48,660 nt of DNA from JAVBTR01 sp031556065 (GCA_031556065.1 JAVBTR010000087.1:1-48660), one strand, 5' to 3'. Shown: positions 41,427 to 48,205, numbered from the stretch's first letter. Made by a program: numbers and translations. Notes: a model not told the origin generated them from the sequence alone.

Positions 41427-42882
41427 ATGAAAACACGTATCGTATCCTGGATTACCCTTTTGGTCATGCTGTTTAGCATTGCCGCTCTGCCGGTTTATGC
41501 CGTGGCAGATGAGGAACTGCCACACCTGGAGTTTACCGTCTTGGCGCTTAATAGCCCGGACACCTTCTTCGATTCGCCCTTGGTGGTACAGGCCATGGAG
41601 AAATTCAACTTTAGCTTTAATCTTTTGCAGGTGGGTAATGATACCTGGGCGGAGCAGCTTCGCACACTGGCTGCTACAGGTTCTTTGCCGGAGGTTATTG
41701 CGTGGTATTACTTTAACTATGGCGAATATAAAAACTGGGTGGAGCAGAAAGTGCTTGCACCTGTGCCGGATCTTAGCGCCTATCCTAACCTGAAGGCCTT
41801 GACCGATTCCATGGACGTGACTGAATACGTTACCATCGATGGGCAAATGTATGCCTTCCCACGTAAAGATGTTACCCAGCCCTTCAACAGCGTATCTCAC
41901 ACCATGTTTACCTATCGCCGGGATTGGGCTAAGGCAATGGGCTACGACTTTGCACCGGTGCAGACCATCTCTTGGGATGAACTGGTGGCTTATTGCAAGG
42001 ATTTAAAGGCAAAGGATCCCGGTGGGCTAGGGGAGAACTTGGTACCCTTTGATACCAAGGGCGGTGCGCTGACTTGGCTGAACCTAGCAACCCAGCAGTT
42101 TAGCCCTTATCTGGATACCTTCTATTTGCCGCAAGGTGGGGACAGTTTCGTTTGGGGTGCTCGCAATGAGACGGCTTATGGGGCTATCGATAAGGTGAAG
42201 GCGCTGTACGATGAAGGCCTGTTCTATCCGGAAGCTTATGCCGATGGCAAATATGCTGGCGTGGCCCGCCTGGATGCTGGTATGAGCGATGTACTGTTCG
42301 CTTCTATGGGTACATCTGCACTCATGCAGTCAGATAACAACATCCGTGCCATATTGCCCGATTTCCCCAGCGATGGCTTGGGCATCTCTTTGCCGTCACC
42401 CAGGAGGATGGTAAATACCATACCGATCAGATGCGTGAATTTTACCATATGATGGCCTTTTCAGCGGATGCCAGGCCTGAAGTGATTGACCGCTGGCTGC
42501 AGGTTGGCAACTGGCTGATGGAAGACACGCAAATGGAAACTTATGCTTATGGCGAAGAAAATGTGGATTGGAAGTGCAATGAGGATGGTAGGGTGGAAGT
42601 GTTTTGGACACTGGCGGAGCGCAGCAGCGGCATGCCCTTTGCACATGTTTCTGATCAGCAGATGCTGCAGAAGTTCTTTATTACCGAAGGCAGCGATCAC
42701 TTTATTGATGGCAACCCCACGGTGAACCAGTATATTCTTAAAGACTTGTATGAAACATATTTTAAAACAGTAGAAACCAATATGATCTACACCCCATCCC
42801 AAAACTATCAGATCGCCTTTTTCTCCGGCGAGGTGTTTAATCAATATGGCACCTTTGGCAATGACCCTATAGCTGCCAGGCA
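41427..42882 (+). pseudogene. Module C extracellular sugar-binding protein, frameshifted and 3'-truncated
   Basis: Signal peptide (ITLLVMLFSIAALPVYA, no lipobox) and about 320 good residues of an LplA-like binding protein (LEFTVLALNSPDTFFDSP, RRDWAKAMGYDFAPVQT). Near 42393 one base is missing: the frame after LGISLP should read VTQEDGKYHTDQMREFYHM but has slipped, giving a stop at 42450. The remainder continues in the other frame to YQIAFFSGEVFNQYG. Close to 42880 homology stops abruptly and an unrelated transporter tail begins, so the normal last part (about 40-60 residues) is gone. A strong AAGGAGGT site is retained. Non-functional as it stands. Confidence 0.85.
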
Positions 42883-43110
42883 CTCCTATGGGCAGGGCTG
42901 GGCGGCCAAGCCGCGGCAGGCGCAGTCTTGCGGGTACTCACCGGTATTGCGGTGATGATGAGTTTTTTGAAAGTTGAAAAGTATATCAAGTCGGATCATG
43001 TTGCCATTCTGGAAAAGCAAAAGGCCGACGTATTGGCTGCAGGCGGACAATGGGTGGAACCGGAAGAACACTTGCGCCGGGAACAGCAAGATGCTCAAAT
43101 AGACGCATGA
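42868..43110 (+). pseudogene. C-terminal fragment of a membrane sugar symporter (GPH/MFS-like)
   Basis: One frame reads LWAGLGGQAAAGAVLRVL then TGIAVMMSFLKVEKYIKSD, a last membrane helix and cytoplasmic tail, ending HVAILEKQKADVLAAGG then QWVEPEEHLRR and a stop at 43110. The tail style resembles GPH-family or MFS sugar symporters of Clostridia (from memory, moderate certainty). The upstream 400 or so residues are missing. It is joined directly to the truncated binding-protein gene, marking a deletion or recombination junction near 42880. Confidence 0.55.
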
Positions 43111-43158
43111 GTAAGGAATATTAATGAAAGGTATTTTGGATTCGATTTAGAGATAGCA

Positions 43159-43458
43159 GTGAGAAAGTACGATTGGCTGATTGCTGGTGCAACATTTGTG
43201 GAAGATCACCTAACGAAGAAAAAGCGGCAGAACAATGGCGAACTCACCCAGTATCGTATCGAGGGAAATCATGAAGCTTTGATTGAGCCGGTGGTGTTTG
43301 ATCAACTCCAAGTAGAACGACATGAGCGCCATGAATTGTATAAGGCCAGGAAAGGGGTAGTGAGGAACTATCCCTTTTCATATAAGATCATTTGCGATCA
43401 CTGTGGGAAGCGGTTTATCCACAAAGTTATTAACGGCAAAGAAAAGTGGTTGTGCAAT
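43159..43458 (+). pseudogene. Third serine recombinase, internal fragment
   Basis: About 100 residues: FVEDHLTKKKRQNNGELTQ, then YRIEGNHEALIEPVVFDQ and a zinc ribbon start IICDHCGKRFIHKV followed by KEKWLCN. This is the region linking the recombinase DNA-binding domain to the zinc ribbon in large serine recombinases. Both the catalytic N-terminus and the C-terminal coiled part are missing. It breaks off near 43458 against an oppositely oriented methyltransferase fragment. It differs from both recombinases at 11.5-12.8 kb and may be the third member of the same tandem set. Confidence 0.8.
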
Positions 43459-43689
43459 CATTTTGGGCGAAAAATCGGTCGCTTCAATTGAGCTCACATA
43501 CCCGTCGATATTGGCGGCAATCAGCCCTGTTCCGGTGGCGATCTCCAATACGCGCATATCTTTTGTGAGAGCATGGCCCATGGAACGGTACATTTCTTCA
43601 TAAGCCCTGCCACTGAAACGTAGAACCTCCGCGTCGTAGAGCTTTGCGTACCGATACCAAAACTTTCGGTTCTTGGTGTTTGTTTCCAT
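43457..43689 (-). pseudogene. N-terminal fragment of a class I SAM-dependent methyltransferase
   Basis: About 78 residues: FWYRYAKLYDAEVLRFSG, then MRVLEIATGTGLIAANI (motif I, SAM-binding glycine loop) and VSSIEATDFSPKMI (motif II acidic residue region). The frame then runs into the reversed recombinase fragment, so the C-terminal two-thirds are lost. The intact family is around 200 residues. The start codon region has an AAGGGATG-like upstream sequence. Non-functional, but a useful marker of the junction at about 43457. Confidence 0.75.
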
Positions 43690-43739
43690 ATGGTCATCCC
43701 TTTTCTATTTAAAACTTGCATCTTCTAGTGTCTATTTTA

Positions 43740-43876
43740 TGGGATTCGTGCATCATAAGAGTTATACAAATCTTCTTTCGGGCGAAACAATTACATTCGA
43801 TAACTTCGAAGACATAATTGCGTTAAGAGCAACTGATTTTAGTCACAAAGTCGAAAAAGATACTACCGAGATTTAG
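43740..43876 (+). pseudogene. Possible C-terminal remnant of an unidentified protein
   Basis: The frame reads SYTNLLSGETITFDNFED, then IIALRATDFSHKV and a stop at 43876. The style (tail of a beta-sandwich at the end of a glycoside hydrolase) is suggestive only. No start codon with ribosome site belongs to it. Identity not established. Confidence 0.25.
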
Positions 43877-44068
43877 CCGAGAGTCAGTATAGTATTTTCA
43901 ATGACAATCAACGAAGAGTTTGTAATTGTTATGGAGGAAGCATAAACTTAGAGGAGGTATTGAAACATGTTTGATACCCATATCATGTATTCGATGAACA
44001 ATAATCCGAAAAGGATAATATAGTATGACCAACGGTGAACCGGAATTAGTAAGGTGGAGGGAAAACAT

Positions 44069-44212
44069 ATGAAGTGTGCTAGTTGTGGTAATAGCAATTC
44101 CAAAATATTGCACGATAAAGGCATTTGGGGGTTTACGTCTCCTCATCTCCGCCATGAAAAGACTACCAAATTGATAAAAAGATTTGGTGGTCTTTTCTTA
44201 TTGATTCATTAG
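44069..44212 (+). CDS. Small Cys-pair protein, probably truncated by the intergenic repeat
   Basis: 47 residues beginning MKCASCGNSNSKILHDKG, a zinc-ribbon-like start with one CxxC pair. A GGTGGAGGG site lies seven bases upstream. The second half (from about residue 28) is translated from the hairpin of repeat copy 3, so the original C-terminus with a second Cys pair is probably lost. Upstream, a strong AGAGGAGGT site (43951) serves an 18-codon frame at 43967-44023, and a 15-codon frame leads into this ATG. All may be leftovers of one decayed locus. The function is unknown. Confidence 0.3.
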   Translation: MKCASCGNSNSKILHDKGIWGFTSPHLRHEKTTKLIKRFGGLFLLIH

Positions 44213-44500
44213 GCTTTGCAGACTTTTGGAGCAGCGTGTAGCTGCTCCTTTTTGCGTTTGGTGAGGGTTTAAATCTCCTCATTTACTCACAGGTGATGGT
44301 TGAGGTGTTGGTGGCAGAAAAGCTCTGCGACTGCCTGCCGACTGACTGAGCGAGGGGTGTTCACTTTTTCATTAGGGGTGTGCATTTTTTTTTGAAGGCA
44401 AAATGAGGGGGTGTTCAAATTTTTGAACCCGACTGCGTGTGGGTGTGCATTTGGGAATGTCTAAAGTACACAAAGAACCCTTGTAAGCCATTTTATCTTC
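44151..44500 (+). repeat. Structured intergenic repeat, copy 3 (downstream of the island)
   Basis: Hairpin arms AAGACTACCAAAT (44159-44171) and ATTTGGTGGTCTT (44182-44194) differ from copies 1 and 2 but keep pairing. GGCTTTGCAGACTTT (44212-44226) matches copy 2. A perfect hairpin GGAGCAGC/GCTGCTCC with a T-run follows, then the core GCTCTGCGACTG (44322-44333). Four GGGGTGT(T/G)CA motifs lie at 44354, 44375, 44407 and 44441, with a GTTCAAA/TTTGAAC palindrome between the last two. The end CCCTTGTAAGCCATTTT near 44485 matches copy 2. Confidence 0.85.
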
Positions 44501-44643
44501 TTACTTCAAGGGTTTTCTTGTGCCTAGAAGATAAAATGAGGTACAGAGGCTTTATTCGTATATGCGGACATCTATTCAATCTTAATAAGTCATGCAACAG
44601 GATGACCGCATTTTTGCATTTTCCATCAGGAAAAACAAGCTAT

Positions 44644-44672
44644 TTGCATCATCTGCACCAATATGGTATCCT
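44644..44672 (+). promoter_or_regulatory. Possible promoter of the riboswitch-yjdF transcript
   Basis: TTGCAT (44644-44649), 17 bp spacer, TATCCT (44667-44672). It would start transcription just before the riboswitch-like leader. Confidence 0.4.
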
Positions 44673-44694
44673 TTAACCGTCAACCTGAATATGA

Positions 44695-44790
44695 AAAACA
44701 CAGCCCGGTTGGTAGTCCGGGCGTAGCAGGTCATCTGTTATCAGTAACCCTCCCTCCTGGGTCGTCCGCTATTCAAGAAAGAGGTTGGCG
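44695..44790 (+). promoter_or_regulatory. Probable yjdF riboswitch
   Basis: The roughly 100-base leader directly before a DUF2992/yjdF gene contains GCCCGG/CCGGGC as a perfect stem around TTGGTAGT, followed by GTAGCAGGTCATCTG and a pyrimidine block CCCTCCCTCCT. Leaders of yjdF genes are a known riboswitch class that binds azaaromatic compounds. The CCTCC stretch can pair with the AGGAGG ribosome site at 44792-44798, suggesting control of translation initiation. The assignment rests on gene context and partial motif recall; a covariance-model match was not run. Confidence 0.7.
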
Positions 44791-44806
44791 GTAGGAGGCG
44801 TGTAAT

Positions 44807-45214
44807 GTGAGCATTACACTGACGGTTTTCTTTGATGATCCCTTTTGGATCGGGGTGTTTGAACGGCAGGAAGGCAGCAAGCTCTATGTGGCAAAGGTCG
44901 TCTTTGGTGCAGAGCCCAGCGAGCAGCAGGTCTATGAAATGGTATTGCAGCAGTTTGAAGGGCTTCTTTTCTCTCCTCCGGTTGACGGACTAAAGCCAAC
45001 CAAACTGGCAAGCAACCCAAAGCGGCGACAGCGGCAAGCGATGCAGTCCATCACAAAAACACCCGGCACCAAGGCGCAGCAGGCTATGCAATTGGTACGG
45101 GAAGAAATGAAAGAGGCTTACAAAACCCGTTCCAAGGAAAAGCGTGAGGCGGAGGAAGAACGCAAGTTTTTGCTCGGGCAAGCTAAAAAGAAAGCCAAGC
45201 ACCGCGGTCATTAG
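44807..45214 (+). CDS. yjdF: YjdF family protein (DUF2992)
   Basis: 135 residues. The N-terminal half, MSITLTVFFDDPFWIGVFER then KLYVAKVVFGAEPSEQQVYE, is the conserved core of DUF2992. The C-terminal half is a highly charged helical tail with many K, R and E (EMKEAYKTRSKEKREAEEER). Biochemical function is unknown; genes of this family are controlled by the azaaromatic-binding yjdF riboswitch, hinting at a role in handling such compounds. The start is GTG at 44807, eight bases after AGGAGG; a nearby ATG at 44805 is out of frame and stops at once. Single gene, closed by a terminator. Confidence 0.92.
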   Translation: MSITLTVFFDDPFWIGVFERQEGSKLYVAKVVFGAEPSEQQVYEMVLQQFEGLLFSPPVDGLKPTKLASNPKRRQRQAMQSITKTPGTKAQQAMQLVREEMKEAYKTRSKEKREAEEERKFLLGQAKKKAKHRGH

Positions 45215-45228
45215 GCTAGCAGAACAAG

Positions 45229-45257
45229 ACCCGTCACATATGCGTGGCGGGTTTCTT
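45229..45257 (+). terminator. Intrinsic terminator of yjdF
   Basis: ACCCGTCAC (45229-45237), 6-base loop, GTGGCGGGT (45244-45252), then TTCTTT. One G-U pair in a 9-bp stem. Confidence 0.8.
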
Positions 45258-45311
45258 TGTAAAATAGTGAATTGTCATTGATACCTTGCGAAAAGTTATT
45301 ATAGGATAGCG

Positions 45312-45914
45312 TTATTTCTCGCCTGTCATCGCATACCAGTTCTTGATAAGCCCTCCCATAAACAGATTGAAAATGCTTTCTTGAAACGCCCGCCCCTTTT
45401 TGATGTAATCAGGATTCTCAATGATAGGGCCAAAGGCTGAAAGATAGGCGAAAATGGCCTCGGTATTAAGGGCAGGATCAATGTATCCGCCTTCCCGTCC
45501 TTCCTTAAGAAAATCCAGAATCACGGGCAAGGTATCCTTTCGGGATAGGTCGTAGATCAGCTTCCTAAGCTGAGCATCCTCCCAAGCGGTAGACGCAATA
45601 AACCTATCGCCAATCTTCTCGCGACCGGTAATACGAGTGTTAAACAGCTTAAGCAGCTTTTGATGATAAGGGAGATCGGAAGAAACGATATCTTTGTATT
45701 CCTTAACAAGGCCTTCTACAAGCGGCTCCATGGCTTCCTTTGCCAGGGTTTCCTTGTCGCCAAAATATTTGAACAGCGTAACGCGGGAGACGTTCGCCTT
45801 TGCCGCAATATCGGTTACACTGGCATCCGAAACGCCGCGCTGCGCAAATAGCTCCTGTGCAGCCTTGATAATCGTGTCTTTTTTTTGAATGGAGCGTTTT
45901 TCATAACCGTTCAT
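45312..45914 (-). CDS. TetR/AcrR family transcriptional regulator
   Basis: 200 residues. N-terminal TetR helix-turn-helix: KKDTIIKAAQELFAQRG, then ASVTDIAAKANVSRVTLFKYF and GDKETLAKEA. The ligand-binding C-terminal domain is all-helical and divergent, so the inducer cannot be predicted. It is divergent from a PaaK-like adenylate-forming enzyme, and the intergenic region has two operators of the same design, one over its own promoter and one over the enzyme promoter. Autoregulated repression of both genes, relieved by an aromatic or fatty acid or its CoA ester, is the likely scheme (inference). GAGGTGATT precedes the start. Confidence 0.93.
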   Translation of the reverse strand: MNGYEKRSIQKKDTIIKAAQELFAQRGVSDASVTDIAAKANVSRVTLFKYFGDKETLAKEAMEPLVEGLVKEYKDIVSSDLPYHQKLLKLFNTRITGREKIGDRFIASTAWEDAQLRKLIYDLSRKDTLPVILDFLKEGREGGYIDPALNTEAIFAYLSAFGPIIENPDYIKKGRAFQESIFNLFMGGLIKNWYAMTGEK

Positions 45915-45927
45915 TCAATCACCTCGA

Positions 45928-46010
45928 TGTATAGAGTATATCACTGAAATGAACCGATGTAAACGTCTGGTTCATTTTATGTTGACTGACCATCATTTGC
46001 GTGATAAAAT
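45928..46010. promoter_or_regulatory. Divergent promoters of the TetR gene and the PaaK-like gene
   Basis: Minus strand toward tetR: TTTACA, 17 bp spacer, TATACT (approximately 45959-45964 and 45936-45941). Plus strand toward the enzyme gene: TTGACT (45982-45987), 17 bp spacer, TAAAAT (46005-46010). Both overlap TetR-like operators. Confidence 0.65.
45947..45977. promoter_or_regulatory. Operator 1 (TetR-type palindrome)
   Basis: AAATGAACC (45947-45955), 13-bp spacer, GGTTCATTT (45969-45977): a perfect 9-bp inverted repeat. It covers the spacer and -35 box of the tetR promoter. Binding by the adjacent TetR protein is inferred. Confidence 0.75.
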
Positions 46011-46038
46011 GAACTCATATAAACAACGAGTTCATTTT
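46006..46038. promoter_or_regulatory. Operator 2 (TetR-type palindrome)
   Basis: AAAATGAACT (46006-46015), 13-bp spacer, AGTTCATTTT (46029-46038): a perfect 10-bp inverted repeat with the same half-site and spacing as operator 1. Centre-to-centre distance is 60 bp. It overlaps the -10 box and start region of the PaaK-like gene. Confidence 0.75.
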
Positions 46039-46067
46039 GATGACTCGGCGAGGGAGGTAATGATGGG

Positions 46068-47441
46068 ATGAAGGTTGGAATGCTCAAAGGTATAGGGCTT
46101 TGCAGGCAATATGATAAGTTGGGTGCCCAAAAGAGAAAAGAGGTGCAACGCCGCAGGCTGGTAGAGCTAGTCACATGGGCAAAGAAAAACAGTCCGGTGT
46201 ATGCACGGTTGTACAAGGATCTACCTTCAAACTTTGCCCTTGCCGACCTGCCGCCTGTAAATAAGGCGCAGCTTATGCCACAATTTGATAGCTGGGTCGC
46301 CGACCCAACTGTGAAGCATGAGGATATAGAGCGGTTTATGCGTGACCCAGATAACATTGGTCGCAAATATGCTGGCAAATATCTGGTGTTTACCACCAGC
46401 GGCTCTACGGGAAACCCGCTTACCGTCTTATGTGACAAAACCACAAACAGTATGATGGGTGCCATCAACACCCTGCGGTCCTTTGCCCGCGCAGAGGACA
46501 TGAAAGCCTTTATGCTGCGGGGCGGAAAGAGCATGGGGGTCTTTGCCACCGGCGGGTTTTACCTCAGCAACAGCTCAGTGCGGGCGCGCTTATTAGCCAT
46601 GCCATGGAAGAAAAACAAATTTGGCGTTACCAGCGCCCTAAAGCCGGTGCCGGAGATCGTAAAGGAGCTGAACCGATTTAAGCCTGCTATGCTGGGCGGA
46701 TATCCCTCTAACCTTGACTTGTTGGTAGAGGAACAGGAAAAGGGACGGCTGCACATTGCGCCTGTTCTCATCATGACCGGGGGCGAGTACCTTTCAGATA
46801 CAGTACGGCAAAATCTCCAAAGAGCCTTTGGATGCTGGGTACAAACCTCCTACTCCTGTACGGAGGCAGGTACCATTGCCTGCGAGTGCAGGGAGCACCA
46901 CTTCCATGTAAACGACGATTGGGTAATCGTGGAGCCTGTGGATGAAGCGAACAATCCTGTTCCTGATGGTGTACAGGCCGATAAAATCCTGATAACCAAC
47001 CTGTTCAACTATACTCAGCCTTTCATACGGTATGAGATTACTGATAGGGTGATCATGCAGCATAAGCCCTGTCCCTGCGGTAATCCATCCCCATGGCTTA
47101 CGGTGGAGGGACGCAGCGATGATGTGATCTGCTTTGAGGACAGCGGCAAGAGTATCAAAATACCGCCATTGGCTATCTATGCCACTTTGATAGGCGTGAA
47201 GACAATCAAGCGATTCCAAGTTGTGGCTCATCCCCAAAATAGGATAGAGCTGCGCATCATCCCGGCGGATGGAAGCAATCAGGAAACTGCCTTTGCTGAT
47301 GCCAAAGAGGTTTTGAAGCGCTTTCTTCTTGAACATGGTGTTCAGGAGGCCGAAATTCAACCATCAACTGTACCTCCCCAGCAGCAGAGCGGAAGCGGCA
47401 AGTTTAAGCACATTGTATCAGACTCAAAATCGACCAGCTAA
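46068..47441 (+). CDS. PaaK-like adenylate-forming enzyme (phenylacetate-CoA ligase family)
   Basis: 457 residues. N-terminal block VTWAKKNSPVYARLYKDLP then LPPVNKAQLM; the phosphate-binding loop FTTSGSTGNPLTVL; substrate/AMP block PAMLGGYPSNLDLL; SYSCTEAGTIACEC; and NYTQPFIRYEITDR with WLTVEGRSDDV. These are the motifs of the PaaK/CapK group, which activates aryl or acyl acids as AMP and usually CoA esters. The C-terminal domain ends with SGSGKFKHIV. No CoA-pathway partners are adjacent, so the acid is unknown. AGGGAGG sits upstream of the ATG. The TetR regulator encoded divergently probably represses it through operator 2. Confidence 0.88.
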   Translation: MKVGMLKGIGLCRQYDKLGAQKRKEVQRRRLVELVTWAKKNSPVYARLYKDLPSNFALADLPPVNKAQLMPQFDSWVADPTVKHEDIERFMRDPDNIGRKYAGKYLVFTTSGSTGNPLTVLCDKTTNSMMGAINTLRSFARAEDMKAFMLRGGKSMGVFATGGFYLSNSSVRARLLAMPWKKNKFGVTSALKPVPEIVKELNRFKPAMLGGYPSNLDLLVEEQEKGRLHIAPVLIMTGGEYLSDTVRQNLQRAFGCWVQTSYSCTEAGTIACECREHHFHVNDDWVIVEPVDEANNPVPDGVQADKILITNLFNYTQPFIRYEITDRVIMQHKPCPCGNPSPWLTVEGRSDDVICFEDSGKSIKIPPLAIYATLIGVKTIKRFQVVAHPQNRIELRIIPADGSNQETAFADAKEVLKRFLLEHGVQEAEIQPSTVPPQQQSGSGKFKHIVSDSKSTS

Positions 47442-47485
47442 TGATTAACTTCCTTTGACGGGGATATCGATTTTACAACTATGTG

Positions 47486-47514
47486 ATTTCATCCTTGCCC
47501 TGTTACGTTATAAT
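47486..47514 (+). promoter_or_regulatory. Possible promoter of the OmpR-type two-component genes
   Basis: TATAAT at 47509-47514 with a weak ATTTCA 17 bp upstream; leader of about 25 bases before the AAGGAGG site. Confidence 0.4.
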
Positions 47515-47545
47515 GAAGGTGAATACAGTATAAGGAGGGCGGCAT

Positions 47546-48205
47546 ATGGCTTCAATTTTGATTGTGGAGGACGAAAAGGCAATCGCCGATTTGATCATGA
47601 TCCACTTGAAAATGGCGGGGCACGAATCCGTTATCCTTTATGACGGATTATTCGTCATGCCTCAAATTGAAAAAAGCCGCCCTGACCTGATCCTGCTGGA
47701 TGTGATGCTCCCCGGCATGGACGGCTTTGCGTTGATGCAAAAAATTGAACCGCTTAATATCCCCGTCATTTTTCTGACTGCAAAAAACCGGCTGGATGAT
47801 AAGGTGACCGGTCTTCGCCTGGGGGCGGATGACTATATCGTGAAGCCCTTTGAGGCGTTGGAGCTGACCACCCGCATTGAAAGCGTACTGCGTCGCTATC
47901 ATCGCAGTACCAATGCTTTTCGCCTTAGGAATCTGGAGGTGCGGCTGGAGGAACGTGTGGCGCTGGTGGACGGTCAAGAGATAGAGCTGACCATTAAAGA
48001 GTTTGAGCTACTAAAGACCTTCATCGAAAATCGCAATCTGGCCTTGTCACGAGATAAACTGCTGGAGCTGGTATGGGGCTTTGACTATGCAGGGGAGACG
48101 CGCACGGTGGATGTGCATATCCAGCGGCTGCGTAAAAAGCTGGGGCTTGAAAACGCCATTAAGACTGTGTACAAGCTGGGCTACCGACTGGAGGTGCCGC
48201 GATGA
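47546..48205 (+). CDS. OmpR/PhoB-type response regulator
   Basis: 219 residues. REC domain (IVEDEK, phospho-acceptor Asp in LILLDVMLPGMDG near 52, Thr/Lys switch in VIFLTAKN and YIVKPFE) followed by a winged-helix trans_reg_C domain (LTIKEFELLKTFIENRN, then DKLLELVWGFDY and RTVDVHIQRLRKKL, GYRLEVP). AAGGAGG lies at ideal spacing before the ATG. The stop overlaps the start of the kinase gene by four bases (ATGA), a standard coupled pair. The regulon is unknown; such pairs in Clostridia often control transport or cell-envelope stress genes, and the target genes probably lie beyond the right edge. Confidence 0.95.
   Translation: MASILIVEDEKAIADLIMIHLKMAGHESVILYDGLFVMPQIEKSRPDLILLDVMLPGMDGFALMQKIEPLNIPVIFLTAKNRLDDKVTGLRLGADDYIVKPFEALELTTRIESVLRRYHRSTNAFRLRNLEVRLEERVALVDGQEIELTIKEFELLKTFIENRNLALSRDKLLELVWGFDYAGETRTVDVHIQRLRKKLGLENAIKTVYKLGYRLEVPR

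Noticed and set aside
42928..43110. Stand-alone 60-codon gene
   Set aside because: The frame continues upstream into a membrane-helix sequence without a start; it is the tail of a lost transporter gene.
44151..44460. CRISPR array suspected from repeated GGGGTGT motifs
   Set aside because: Repeats are only about 10-12 bases, spacing is irregular and there are no cas genes.
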